This document shows, piece by piece, positions 25,201 to 37,700 of a stretch of 64,000 nucleotides of DNA (the stretch's first letter is position 1; each line of letters starts with the position of its first letter). This DNA is from Numida meleagris (Eukaryota > Chordata > Aves > Galliformes > Numididae), in the NCBI RefSeq assembly GCF_002078875.1, contig NC_034414.1, positions 22,498,616 through 22,562,615 on the forward strand. The letters are read 5' to 3'. A program made the translations under genes and the position numbers. The notes beneath the pieces are model-generated. The model searched no databases and was not told the origin of the DNA. It saw nothing but the letters and a program-made list of their open reading frames with translations.

Positions 25201-26017
25201 GTGCTTGAAAGGGACCAGCAGGGGAAGAATTTCACCTATTTTACTTGCCAGTGTGCTCTGTAGGGAAATTTCCCCTCTATCCCATGTTACATTAGTCAGT
25301 CCTTCTAACACTCAATCTGAGGAAGAATCACTGCAGCTAGGCAGCTAATCTCATTTCTGTCCTGAGATAAGATTGTTATCGGAGTAATTGTCTGTTTGCT
25401 CCTTCTCCTGAGTCTAATCAGTGGGGATTGTGCCAGTACCTCCTGGAGCAGAGCAACTCAGACGCTGATTGCCCTCAAAAGAAAGAGAAAATCCTCAGTG
25501 TGTATTTAACGTAAACTTAGTTTTGTTAGATGTTCACGGGAAAATCGTCTGGAAATAACTTGCTCAGACATGTCTTCCCTATTTCACAGTAATATATTTT
25601 GTTCTGGTTTAAACTTTTAAGTCGGGCAGGCAAGTTCATGTAGTGCACGCTGCGGTGAGGCTTTCAAAAGACAGTGCTGCGCACCAGGGAAACTGGTACT
25701 TTCCCAAGCCCTGGGATTGAGTACGTTCACGTCTGCAGAGAATGTGTACTCTTAGATGTTGGTGTTCTGGACAACAAATAATTCTGAACAATTAGTGTTT
25801 TTTTCCTTATTTCAAAGCAAATTGTGGTGGTGGGTGGATTTTGCTGGTGGGGATAAGGGAGGCTTAAAGATACTAATTTTTCATGTATCTTTCAAGTTGG
25901 GACTAGAGCTTGTCTCTTGATGTGTCAACCCAAGGAAGTACACTATTTGGTCTCCTTTTAGTTGTGTGCAAACCATGCATACTGAAGCACTTTGGTGAGA
26001 TAGAGAAGTGCTATGTG
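19243..26017. other. Unique intronic DNA
   Basis: No gene is recognised. The minus-strand frame at 21,813-22,436 (207 codons) is the longest outside the CpG island. It is serine- and proline-rich, follows the local purine-rich strand and has no recognisable domain. G-rich runs occur at 23,641 and 24,365, the latter after a T/A-rich tract. The stretch 25,360-25,440 holds several GATA and TAATC words. Confidence 0.55.
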
Positions 26018-26140
26018 CTCCCCCTGCATTATGGATGAGAAAGCTGAGAAACAGAGGCACCACGGGCTGCCATGGGAATTTCCAAGGCAGAGCTGCACAC
26101 AGCAAGATCAGGAATTCTGCACCAGAGCCAGCAAAGCTAG
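26018..26140 (+). repeat. MIR-like SINE relic
   Basis: The match runs 'attatggatgagaaagctgag', 'aaacagaggcac', 'ggcagagctgcacacagcaag', 'atcaggaattctgcaccagagcc'. This follows the conserved MIR core (gatgaggaaactgaggcac ... cagagctgggattc ... ccagagcc). The relic probably predates the bird-mammal split. The 144-codon + frame across it, at 26,008-26,442, is not read as a gene. Confidence 0.62.
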
Positions 26141-26692
26141 CAGCAACTTCTGATCCCATGTCAAGGCTGCCATCTCCCAGCTCCAAAACCAGCCCAGTAC
26201 AGAAACAAAACATGTGGTTTGTGTCCAGTGGTGTTGCAGTTACAGAGATGATGTCTGTCTCAATCAACTCTGTATCCCTGGATAGCTTAACGAAGCTCTA
26301 TAGCTTTAGTGTGATACCTACAACAAGCTTTAACGGCAAGAGTGTAACACTGAAAACAGAACTCATAGCTGCTGACTTGCATGCCTCATATGTGAGAGCC
26401 ACTGAGACTGTTCTACTCAATCAGGTTAAAAAAGCTGAATGAAAAGGACCCTTTCAGGTACATGCAGAAGTCATCTTGGGACCTTGAAATAAATTGGTAT
26501 GGCTGCAGTTGCCTCAAGCCTAATGTGTGTTTGTCATGCTTACTGTGGATATTCTCTGAAACTTTCACGGAGTAGTTTGCTGTTTCCATTAGACCTAAAA
26601 TCATTAATTGCAGTGGTAGCTTCATGGCTGCAGTGCCCCTTTCAGAAGGAACCATAACCACTTTACATTTGGTGGATGACTTAACTGTTATT
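26141..26692. other. Unique intronic DNA between two MIR-like relics
   Basis: No gene or repeat is recognised. The stretch lies between two relics of the same ancient SINE family. Confidence 0.5.
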
Positions 26693-26745
26693 GCTCTCCT
26701 CTTTACAAAATGAGAAACAGAAGTACAGAGAGAGGGGAAGAGAAG
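26693..26745 (+). repeat. Short MIR-like relic
   Basis: The words 'ctcctctttacaaaatgag', 'aaacagaagtacagagagag' match the start of the MIR core in sense orientation. It is short and diverged. It may be a second insertion or chance. Confidence 0.42.
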
Positions 26746-28588
26746 TATAAAGATGTATAGAAGCTATTTTTACCCTTGACTATACTTCACTGAGGAGATG
26801 GTGGAAATGATATTTAGAAATTTGCTTTTGGAACTGAAGTCATGCAGCTGCATCAGGCTGGCTAGTAAACAGAGCTGCAGGTAGGTAGCGTGCAGCATCC
26901 ACTTAGCTGCAGATGTGAGCATCCATCAGTAGAGCTTGGGGTCCAGAAGGCTCTTGGTATGGTTTATGGCCTCATGTATAGGAATGTACTGCTGCCCCAC
27001 CAACCCTCTCTCCACTGTGTGTGGCTTCGTGTGGCTTTTTTTGAGGTTTGGTTTCTTTTTTCCTCTTGAAGTATATTTTTGTCAGTCTTTGATCCTTTAA
27101 TGGGCCCTTGTGTTATCAGACATCATGGCTATACATATATTAAATGTGCTTTGTTATCTGAGTTAAAGTCATTGTTCACTCTTTGTGAGCAATTCATATT
27201 TCAGAAGCTTTTCTCCAACTGTTTTTCCTGTAATGGCACTGAGGCCAGTGCTGTAACTCACTTTGCTGCTTCTGCTGGCATTGTGCTTCTGAGCCATCCC
27301 CAGTTGCACTGCTGATGGTGAGACTGTACATTAAGGAGCTGTTGGCTGATTTACAGAAAGCATGCTCTTGGAGGCTAGGAGCAGCAGCTTCTTCCTCTGG
27401 GAGCTGCAGTCCGTGGGCACTCTCCTTCCCCAGTGTTAGCTCTGCAGTGCCCCCAGCATGGTCTGCTGGGTCTGCTCCCTTATCTCATCCAGCTCGTGAC
27501 TTCACCCACCCTGCTTAGTGCTAACCTCCGGGCTGTCACCCATGGTACTGCGGCTTTGATGCTATTTTGAAACTGTACCTTAAATATCCCTTTAATAGTC
27601 TCTGCATGTTCTACCTAGGACCTACTTACTTGCACAGCAGTGGTTCACAGTTCCTCCTTAGAAAAATTACCCTTTCAGTCTTTGAATCCTGTCCTGGTCT
27701 AACCTCCCTTTGCAGTATCCTGTGCCAAGGAGGTGCAGGGCATTTTAGGGGCTCTGCATGGCACGGTGGGATGCTGAGTGCTTGGATTCATCACCAACAA
27801 GAGCAGGACCTTATAAACTGAGCATTCTCTGGTGGGGGGAGGCCTACTGAGTAAATTTATGGAAGTATACCATTAATCCAAACAGGAGTGAAGTAAGTGT
27901 AGCACGAACTTATCTTGAGTTACTATTACTGCTTCTGCCAGCTACCATAAAAAGCTTTTCTAGACTCTATTAGCAAGTGAACAGAAGGGATGTCACAGAG
28001 TTGTCAGCTTGGTCTCACCACGTCAGGAGTACATGACACGACTGCGGCATTTCTGTACCCAAGTTGATGTAAGTGTGGGTCTCTCCCATGCATTCTCTGG
28101 CTGCAATGCCTCTTTTCGGTAGCTGTTAAAATAATCGAGTATTGGCCATAAACTAGTTCTCCTCAGCCATAGCAGTGGCCACACGTAGTGCAAATGAAGG
28201 TCATCAGTCTTGTTAAATGATAATTTTAAGACAGACAGTGTGGAGAGGTTTATGGGCAAGGCCAAGAAGTAAGCCATGTCCAAAGCACAGCGCCAGACAG
28301 CAGAAAGTAATAGATATTTTACTTGTAACCTCTTAGGTATGTTGTAAGAAGACTTTCCTCATGTTATAGGACTTCACTTATCTATGACAGTGATCTTCAT
28401 TCAGTTGGATTAATCCACAGAAGCTCTGCACAAAGTATGGATGCATTTACATACATACACCATTTTAATTAAGATCATTCCAGCTTGTAACACGGTGAAG
28501 AAAATCCAGCTGATCTCAGTGAGAGCTGAGAAAGGCATTAGCCTACTTTTGAAAGAGAACTTAAGCAGAGATGACTTAGTGCATATGG
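26746..28588. other. Unique intronic DNA
   Basis: No gene or clear repeat is recognised. Short open frames on both strands have no domain and no flanking splice-site pair that I find convincing. Confidence 0.55.
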
Positions 28589-28714
28589 AGGTTGGATGTG
28601 GCTCTGGGCAGCCTGGTCTAGGGGTTGGCAACTCTGCACACAGCAGAGGGGTTGAAACTAGATGATCATGATGATCCTTTTCAACCGTGGCCATTCTGTG
28701 ATCCTATGATTCTA
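28589..28714 (+). repeat. CR1 LINE, 3' end fragment
   Basis: The diagnostic CR1 stretch is present: 'ggaggttggatgtggctctg', 'ggcagcctggtctag', 'cagaggggttgaaactagatgatc', 'cttttcaacc', ending 'tgatcctatgattct'. The copy is 5'-truncated and in sense orientation. Its sequence belongs to a different CR1 subgroup from the one at 29,380. Confidence 0.93.
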
Positions 28715-29379
28715 GGAGGTGCCCATTGCGAAAGTTGCTTCTCACATACAAACATAAAAATAAGAAGAAAGCAGGGAGTTTTGTAGCTGACTGCAAGGAG
28801 GAATCAACAGCGCATGGGAAAGAGCAGTGAATAGGAAACGGTTCAGGTGATCTGGGGAGCCAGGATCTCCTTGAAGGAAAGCCAAATGTGATTGGTGTTA
28901 ACTTGCTGGTTACTTTTTGGTGTCACTGCCTTTTTAGGGTATGGGTGGCTTGTTTCTAGCCTTGTTTCCTATTAAGCAGATCACCTTTTGTAAACTTCCA
29001 TGTGGATCATGCCTTTGGACATTTCTCAGATGACAGATCCCAGAGAACCTTCCTTTCCTTTGTTGAAAATTATGAAGAGACCCAGTTTCTTCTTTTTTTC
29101 TTCCCAAGATGTATTTTCCTTCTAGTGGCTTCCACTGGTTCAGGTCTGTCAATAGTATAACGCCAGTACTGGTGCACAGCAATGCCCATATATTAAGAAC
29201 CATAGCTCACAGCTTGCTTATAGTGAAAGTGCTGTCCACTTTCACTCTGTTCCAAGAAATCTGTGGTAGAGAAGGTCTAGCTAGAGCCTTGTCTTCCTAC
29301 CTATATGCTTCTGCAAGTGGAAGTGTGATGATGACCATTATATTTGTGTCAGAAATAGTGTTGCTAGCAGGAGCAGGGA
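28715..29379. other. Unique DNA between two CR1 copies
   Basis: About 660 bp separate the two same-orientation CR1 insertions. No gene or repeat is recognised in it. Confidence 0.5.
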
Positions 29380-29918
29380 AGTAGTTGTCCCTCTGTACTC
29401 AGCACTGGTGAGGCTGCACCTCGAGTACTGTGTTCAGTTTTGGGCCCCTCACTGCAAGAAAGACATTCAGGCCCTGGAGCGTGTTCAGAGGAGGGCGACG
29501 AAGCTGGTGAGGGGTCTGGAGCACAGGCCTTATGAGGAGCGGCTGAGGGAGCTGGGATTGTTCAGTCTGGAGAAGAGGAGGCTCAGGGGAGGCCTTATCG
29601 CTCTCTATAACTACCTGAAGGGAGGTTGTAGTGAGCTGGGAGTTGGCCTCTTCTAGTGACAGGACGAGGGGGAATGGCCTGAAGTTGTGTCAGGAGAGAT
29701 TCAGGCTGAACAGTAGGAAATACTACTTTCCTGAAAGAGTGGTCAGGCGCTGGAATGGGCTGCCCAGGCAGGTGGTGGAGTCACTGTCCCTGGAGGTGTT
29801 CAAGGAACGTTTAGATATAGCATTGAGAGACATGGTTTAGCGAGAACTGTTGATGGTAGGTGGACGGTTGGCCTGGATGATCTTGTAGGTCTTTTCCAAC
29901 CTTGGTGATTCTATGATT
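29380..29918 (+). mobile_element. CR1 LINE, 5'-truncated, with broken reverse-transcriptase C-terminus
   Basis: This is the best-preserved transposable element in the window, about 540 bp. It keeps the end of the CR1 second open reading frame, the reverse-transcriptase protein that would copy the element's RNA, and then the 3' UTR and tail. One frame (29,408-29,656) carries the conserved [20 protein letters not shown] and [13 protein letters not shown] blocks. The reading continues in another frame (29,631-29,840) with [19 protein letters not shown], so a frameshift lies near 29,640. The endonuclease and the catalytic reverse-transcriptase motifs are absent. The copy is dead and typical of CR1, which is almost always 5'-truncated. 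It ends in 'gattctatgattt'. Confidence 0.96.
29408..29840 (+). pseudogene. Remnant of CR1 ORF2 (C-terminal end), frameshifted
   Basis: Two overlapping frames together cover the last roughly 140 residues of the CR1 reverse-transcriptase protein. The first frame holds the basic [10 protein letters not shown] helix-like segment and a [23 protein letters not shown] block. After the frameshift near 29,640 the second frame holds [20 protein letters not shown] and ends soon after [10 protein letters not shown]. No start codon context, promoter or catalytic YADD-type motif is present. No function is expected. Confidence 0.9.
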
Positions 29919-32846
29919 TAAGACTGATGCTTTCTTAGCCCTGTGAATTCACCATTCTGACCCAGAAGCTCCCCAAGAACCTTCCACTGAGGACCCTGGT
30001 CAGTAGATTGCTCCTGTCATTTTACTGTGGTCTCTCTTCAACCCTCATTGCATGTGATGAGGTTGGTACCTGAATAAGGGCTGTGGTCATGCTATTCAGT
30101 AATAAAGACTGATGGCTAGCTAGCTTCCTGATGGCTTTTTGCTTTGTATTTGCTGCCGCTTCTATCATTAACAGCACTAAAGTGGCATGGGGTGAAAATC
30201 AGCACTAATTTGGGAGCTTGATTGCCTGTGTAATAAGCTTCTGTGTTATTCTTTGGCAGGAGCAGCAGCTAATATAAATTTTTTTGCTGTCACTTCTGGA
30301 TGGGCCATGTAACAGCATCAAAGTTAATCCCTCAAAATTGTGTTCCCTTTTAAATCTCTCTTCATGGATGAAGTGGGTGCAATTAGGCAGAGAGGTCCAG
30401 AACTGTTAGAACAAAATAAAAAATAATTAAAGCTCTGAAGTACAAAAGCAATCTGCCTGTGCATCAGAGTGGTGCAGTATCTTCTTGCCAATCAGTTCCA
30501 GAAAACAAACTCATTGGCCACAGTGTTCCTGGGACCTGTTTGGCAGTGACAATGTATTCTGAGCTGACCACACAGAAGTTCACCTTTTTGTATGTACAAG
30601 GCAGGGGTCCTTGGAGTTACTTGAAGCTGCTTCTGTCAGTTCTCTCTCATTTCTTTTCTTTCAAGTACACATAGAATATTTAATATCGTTATTCCTGCCT
30701 GAGCCCTGGGAAATCAGAAGAAGATCATCAAGAGTCTGGTAATAGGCTAACAAAATCCCCAGCATATTTAATTAGAGATTATTCTTTTGATGTTTGGGTT
30801 TATTTTGATGCTTGTTTTTTTATCAGGTTACTCTTGGGTAACCTTCTGTGTACTGAACAACTTTCCTGCTTTCATGAATGTCAAAGGATTCTCAAGGTTT
30901 GAATGTACTAGTGTGATTAAATTACTTTCATTGTTAATTTTTAATACTAATATTTTGGGGGAGGGGGTAGAGAAAGTGGAAATACTATCTCTGTTGGAAC
31001 AATCTGCGGACTGTAGGATGGCCGACTTTCTACACTTGCTGTAGCCCAGCTTAAAACCGGAGCCTGCTGAGAGTCCATTCTTGTCTCTGTCTAGACGGGA
31101 ATGATAACAAGTAACTCAGTTCCTGCTTCCCCCTTGGTGCAAACCTTAAAAATATATGAAACTAAGATGCATTGCTCTTCTCATGGAACCCAAGCTATCA
31201 TTTCAACCCTACTCTCTGCCTTTCTGTTGGGATGCTGCACAACTGTTACAAAGTCTACCCTGAGGATAGCACAGGTTATGCAGCTTTGTGCCAGATGCGG
31301 CACTGAGTCAGAGGGACAGGAAAATGAAGGCTAAGAATGCACTGATGTTGGGTTTTCTTGGTGTGACCAAGAGGATGTTTTTTGTCTGCAAATACAAGTA
31401 CTGGAATAAATCATTAAATGGATTTTAACAATGATGGTAGTTTTGGTCTGGTTTTTGAGCTTAAAGATGGACTAAGAATGCAATGCAACATCTTGTTTTA
31501 AAATGTGTGACCAACCAGCAGCAAGGGCCTACGTGTGCTGGAATCTGCAGGACTGGAAGCCTTGGCAAGCTTGAAAAACAATGAATTATAGTTGATAGCT
31601 GAAATATGGACAGTGTTAACCACAGGAATGGTTTGCTTCCTCCTGATGTACCAGAGCTGCTCGTGCTGTACTCCAGGCTGATGCTTGGTGTGGCAGAGAG
31701 GATTCAGCTGTGCTGCACACCAAAGGGTTTGAGTGGAGAATAGCTGCCATATGCAGAATCCATCATCTCTTGTGAGGGATGGGACTGTGAAGTAGCTGAC
31801 TTATGAAAAAAAGCTTTCTGCAGATACTTTTTCCCACCCAACAACAAAGGTCTTGTTTGGGAATGCTTTTTGGCTGCGGTCCTTGTGACCCCCCTGGGAA
31901 ATGCACTGTGCATTTGCTTGCACTCACCAAAGGAAAAAGCGAAAGTAACACAGCTGTAGTGATTTACTACAAAGTTTTGAGGCTAATTGCCTCATATGTT
32001 TAATTAATAACTGACACATTCTGTCCCTCAAAGAGCTTGGAGAACTTCCATCTGGACCCCTAGTGATTACAGCCTGGAAGCCGTCCCTGTAATTAAGGAG
32101 TGGGCTATAGGAGGCATGTTCCCATTATGGGCAATTATTGCGCCTGCTACTTTTCTTCATCCTTTCTTACAAAACGATGGAGGAAAGAGGGCTCAAAGGC
32201 TAATCGGACAGAAAGCCTTGACTAAAGAGGTGCTTTGTGTTGACCCATGGCAGAATCATGGGTTTATGTTTTGGTGCCGGTACTTTCAGAAGGCGGTCAG
32301 GAGGCAGGTTCTCTGAAAATCAACACGTCTTGCACTAAATAGAAATATTTGTTGGTATTAATCAACAGTTCAAGGAGCAGATTTTTGCGAAGAAGTGGGC
32401 AACTGAATGTTTCTGCTGTTATTTATTTCCCTCTCTTTCTCACAGGTTGAAACTTTGGCAGGGTTTGACAGCTGCTCGTCTGCAGAGCCGGGCTTCTCAG
32501 CAGCCCCCGGAGCAGGGGATGCTGTGTCTTTAAGCCTTCCGTACAGTGCTGAAATGTTATGACAGAGCATCTCACAGGGGGATGCGGTTCCCATGGCAAC
32601 CCCACACTGTAAGATAAGCAAACTGGATTTTTTTTTTTTTCTGAGAGGTTCAAGAGCAAGGAAGGAATGAGGCGATCTGTCAGCGGGCGCGACTTGAAAA
32701 GAGGAAACCGTGTCCATTAATCCTGCAGCCCTGGCTGCTTTGTGTTTTAATTAGCAAATGTTATTACGGCAGACAGCATGGGTGCCTCACCCTGTTGTGG
32801 GTTTTTGAGGGCTTTTTTGTTTGTTTCCCTTTTTACATCCCCAATT
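29919..32846. other. Unique intronic DNA
   Basis: No gene is recognised. The stretches 30,150-30,420 and 31,990-32,110 have the AT-rich, TAAT-containing, low-CpG look of conserved non-coding elements, but conservation cannot be seen from one sequence. A T13 run lies at 32,628-32,640. Confidence 0.5.
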
Positions 32847-32918
32847 AAAAAAAAAAAAAAAAAAAGGCTTCAATAAAAGCTTAAAAAAAAAAAAAAAAAA
32901 AGGCTTCAATAAAAGCTT
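32847..32918 (+). repeat. Tandem duplication of a poly(A)-17-mer unit
   Basis: An A19 run followed by ggcttcaataaaagctt occurs twice back to back (32,847-32,882 and 32,883-32,918), giving a 36-bp period with no visible mismatch. The unit includes an AATAAA hexamer, but it lies after the A run, not before it, so this is not a normal retrocopy tail. Slippage or an assembly artefact are both possible. Confidence 0.9.
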
Positions 32919-34633
32919 TAGTAAGGCATTGAATGAAGGTCCGAAATAACGAAGCCTCACGATCTCTGTTCCAGAGCCTATATCCCAAGCCAGGGATGAG
33001 AAATCTTCCTGTTAGGAATGAATCTCCCATTCTTAGATTGGGTGCACCTCTTCTGTGTACTTTGTCTGCCTTGCCACTGATGCTTAGGAAAATGGAAATC
33101 TGCCTTACCCCTGCTACTTCCATAGCCATGGCAGCGGGAAGCAAAGCAACAGAGCTACCTCAGCCTTGCCCTCCCCAGCCTACCCAGATGCGTTACCTGT
33201 TGCAGAGCTATACTGCCTTCTTCTGCTGCTGTTCTAGGATAGTCAATACCTTTGGGTTCAGCAGTTAGCCCTTAGGTGAGAACTGCTGCTCTGCCCAAAC
33301 ACGCCACTTCTGAGAGGCAGGGCAGTGAGCAGGCAGCTCCCACCTGGGCTGAGCAGCATCTCAGCGCACAGGGGATCTCCTCTAGCAGCCAGCACACAAG
33401 CTGGGTAGGGAAATGTGCTGGTCTTGTGAGTGAGCTGTGTGTAGGAGTTTGTTGTGGAAAATGTTTTGACAGCCTTTATTATTTTTAAACTTTTCTATAT
33501 GTCACCAGACAATTAGAGTTAAAGTAAACATTATCCCAGTGTGGTCTTGCGTGCTCAGTTCTCTGTCCATCCCTTATGGAGTACTGCTTGCTCCTTACAG
33601 GGAATTAAAGCCTGCTGTAAATCTAAAGGCGCAATTAAAGGAAATCATTCTAGTCCTATGAGAAATGGATGTATGAAAGGTGCTCTTGACTATTAGAAGT
33701 AGCAGTGTCTTAGCCTGTGTTTCAAGGGCTGGTGCTTACAAGGAGTTCTTGTCTTTACTTTCCCGCCAATGCCATCTTCAGTACCCTTCCACTATGATTT
33801 ATCTGTATATATTTTTTGCCAAATTTAAGTTCTAAGTCCAAATGTAGTAGTAACGATGTGTTCCTCTGCTAGTTTGAATCTTCCTCACGGTGTATGAGAT
33901 GGAGAACTGATATCCTGTTCCTGTGACTGAGGATGAGAACTTTTCAAGGTCAGAGGGAGATACGTGTCTATTTCACCCTCAAATATTACACTTGTTTGTC
34001 CGTATCGTATTGTTTGCTCATACCCTGCTTGACTGTTAGCTTTGCTGGGTTTTTCGTGAGATCCTCAAAGAGAGATGAATGTAGCAAATAGCAGAGAGTT
34101 GCTGCTCTATATCATGTTCACATAAGGAAGGTTGAGGGATTCCCTTTCCCTGCAGTTTTCTCAATGGCTGTTCTTTGCTGTTTCTCTCTTTCCTTCTGCC
34201 TAGGACAAAGGAGGTGCCTTTAAATTGAATAAGCCAGGCATTAACAGCATTTAGCTGAGAAACCTGTTCTTCACAGAACACTTCTAGTCATTGTTCAGTT
34301 GTCTTTTAAATGGAAGAGATCTACAGAAGGGTTTGAAGGTCAGAACCATCATCTGACATTGCTTGTGTTGGAGTACTTCACTGTCTAGAGGCCTGGGGCT
34401 TGTGTTCATTCTGTAGCAGTTGTGCCTTCATGTGCCTTTACTGCCTGTGATTCTGGGATTCTGGGATAATGCTGACCAACCAAGGAGAAACTGATGGCAG
34501 TGACCCCTGGACAGACACATTCCTGCATATAGGATCTCTTCCATCAGTCTCCATCAGGACAGCATCCTTCTTTTTCCGTCCTTCTCCTGATCCACCTTTC
34601 AGTTGAGTGCTCAGTGGGATTTGCAGTGTAGGG
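32919..34633. other. Unique intronic DNA
   Basis: No gene is recognised. The 111-codon + frame at 32,933-33,268 begins just after the poly(A) duplication, has no recognisable domain and is judged to be chance. Confidence 0.55.
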
Positions 34634-34776
34634 TCTTTATCCCCAGGTGGGAGGAAGCAGCACAGAGAGGCTGCGTAGCCAAGTAGCTCTGGAAATCTGT
34701 GGGGAAACAGGGCTCAAAACAGAGTGTCTGCCAGGAACTGCTCTTTCCCCTAAACCACAAAGGTTTTCCCCTGCCC
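34634..34776 (+). repeat. MIR-like SINE relic, fairly long
   Basis: Most of the MIR consensus order can be followed: 'tttatcccc', 'ggaggaagcagcacagagagg', 'gtagccaagtagctctgg', 'ggggaaacagggctcaaaac', 'gagtgtctgccaggaactgc' and 'ctctttcccctaaaccac'. The final words correspond to the MIR 3' part (gctctt..ccactacacca). This is the best MIR candidate of the window. Confidence 0.68.
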
Positions 34777-37700
34777 TGTGGTGAGCATCAGTGGGAATTA
34801 GTTCTGCAGGACAAGGAAACTGTACTGAGGTATTGTGTGGTACTGCAAGCTGACTCTTGTAGAACTGGGTAGCTCCCTCACTGCCTGAGGTTGCTGTACT
34901 TAGAAATTCTTTCTAATGAGCCCAAGCTCTCAAAGAGGAGTTCAGCAAAGCAAATTGCAGATTGAGGAGGGCCAAATGTTTTCAGAACCACAGCTCTGGG
35001 TTGGAGTGCTTCCTCTGGAAATTGCTTTCTCCCATGGGTGCAATCCACATAGCAGGAATAGCTGGTAGCAGAGTGTGGAGTTGGAAGCCAAGGAACTGCT
35101 GTAATTTGTGGGAATTTAAGGCAAGAGGAAAACGGTGTTTAGCCCCCTCCTGAGCATGCCATCAAATGCTGTGGCTGACACTTAGACACAGCTTCCTTTC
35201 TTTGGGGACCGTTCTTTCTTACTTTCTCCTCGATGTATGAGTCAATTCAGGGCTTTGGTGGTGATCAGCTTTACTTAATATTTTGATCAAAACTCCCTCC
35301 ATGCCCAAAGATGATTTTCTGGCCTGTATTTACCAGCATCCATGTGCTAGGTGAATTTCTGACCATGAAGCCATTGAGATACAAAGTCTCTTTACATCTG
35401 TAGTAACAAACGTAACCCACCCTTCTCTTACTTGTTTGCCAGGGTTTTCCTTTGGGGGAAAACAAACAAACAAGTAGCCTGGGCTGGGCTTTGGTGCTCT
35501 CTTGTGCTATCTGGCTGTGCCCTGGCTCATCGCAGAGTTCACAGGGAAAGCGCATGTGAGACACCTTGGTCCTGTAGTTGCAAGAGAGGATGCAGTCTTG
35601 GAGCAAGCTTCTTTCATTTACATTTGTATTCAGTTTGCTGGTTCAGCACACAACGTGCTGGTGCATCCTGTTTACATTCCGCTCTGTTTCAAGCTTCCAG
35701 CATAATTCAAGAACCTTAGAGCTGTGGATGCTCGCAATAAAAAAACTATTTTCATATTCTTCTCCACAAAATAATCCTTGAGTGTGGAGTATGCCAGTTT
35801 GCAGCAACTTCAAGGCTTTTCCTAATGGGCAGAATTTTTTTGAAAGATTTGAAATGTCTGGGAGCTGTATTTGTGTTCTACAAGTCCTAATAATAGCATT
35901 AAGATTTTTAAACCTCTCCAAGCAATTTCCTTCATAATTTCCCTGTCCAAAATACCTAAAGCACTTCGGTATGTGTATGCCTGCTCTTTTCCAAAATGCT
36001 AAGGAAACCTTCTGATTTACAAATTAAATTGGATGAAGAAAGTCAGGTTGATATGTTTGATAACATGAATTAAGGATGCTTTGAGAGGAAGGGGAGCAGA
36101 AAAGGAGCTGGTGTTCCTTCTGGATAAGACCTCAGCATGCAAATGCAAAAGCAAATGAGTTTGTTATTGTAGCAACATACATCAAAGCCAAGTTGACTGC
36201 GAAACTCTCTGGCCTAGCCTATAGTTGTTGTCTTTGCTGTTATTAAATGTCACGTGGTGGTGTGCAGCTAGACCAGAAGATTTTTCCAATCCAGAGTTTT
36301 ATAAATCTGAGGGAAATGGTCCTGGCTTTGCAGCCCCCTGAGCCTTGCATTACACCTGTGCAACCAAAGTGGGCCGCAGCCTCTGCTGCCAATTTCTCCC
36401 TTCCCGGAGCCATAGGAAGTGTGGAGGCCCCAGCCGGTAGCAAATGGCCTCCTGGCCTTGGGCTGCTAGCTTAGAGAAAATCAGTGTTTCTCTGAGACAA
36501 ATGTTTTCTTTTGATTGTTCCAGTTGATGTTACTTGTAGGGGAAAGAAGCTTTCTTCTGAAAGACCAGAAACCAAGCCTGCGTTTCCGTTGTCTTTTAAC
36601 CTGTATAAAGCCATAAAGGTCTTTGAGGAGAGCTAACTTTCTGAAAAGGAAAAAAAGATGCATATCTTTGGGAACTGATCTTGAGTTCCTTGCTGCAAAG
36701 ACCAACCTAGAGGCAAGACAAAGGTTTTAAATTTAGTAAAATTCAAAGACCATTTTTCCTCTGAGATCTGCTCAGCTTAAATTTCTGGTTCTCTAGTAGG
36801 TGGGATGAGGCATAGAACTTGCCTGGCTTTGTGCATGCTCATTGATTACAGTGCTGTGTGCTCAGCTCCTCTCAGACCTCTAAAATCATTGTAAGTAATT
36901 GGGTTAAAGTCAGCATTTATCATCCTTAGTTAGCTTAGATCTAATCATTCTTTCCAGAATTGTTTGCTGGATTGCTTTCCATGTCTAACCTTATCGGCCC
37001 CGTTAGCTCCTTATCCCTGTTTGACAAATCTAATCTCTGCCTTCCCTTCTGCAAGGAGACAGGCATCCTCAGGGACTGCTGCTCTGTGTTGTGCAGCTCA
37101 CCAGCAGGCGTCCTAGAAACCTGTGGAAGGATGCTTGCAGCTGCTAGTGAGTACTTGAAAGGGATTCAAGTTTAATGGAGATGGAAAGTAGGTTTTCTTG
37201 TCAGGATGGTTTCCTCGTTCACTCAGCTTTCTGTTGTAAGGACATGAATTTTTCTGTGCTGGAAACAGAAAGTCTGCTAATGCTAACTCGTGTCAGCAGT
37301 CAGAGATTGCTAAGACAAGCCTAGGGCAAAGGGTACGTGCAATGCTTTGTGCCTTGTGCAACCCATGCCATGATGTCTTGCTTGAGACATTTTCCTCTAG
37401 GCTTGTAAAATCACTCTTGGCTCTTGTTATTTTCTCAGTACGTGGTATGGAAACAGTTCCAGTTTGGTGCCTCAGCTGTACTCCAGGGACCTGGTTTTTC
37501 TCTCTCTCACTCCCAAAGCAGAACCGACACCACCAATGCAAATGGAGTAACAGGGCTGTGAAGCTGAAGTCTGCAAGAAGAAAATACAGCCTGTGTGCAG
37601 TATCATATGCACATTTAAGGCTATTCCCTCTGGACTTGTGTATCCCTTTCTTTTGGGATTACAAGTATTCTACAGGCACACACGGAACAGCTAATGCCTG

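Noticed and set aside
34440..34470. 'tgattctgggattctgggat' resembling a CR1 tail
   Set aside because: The upstream CR1 words are absent, so the match to the tail alone is not enough.
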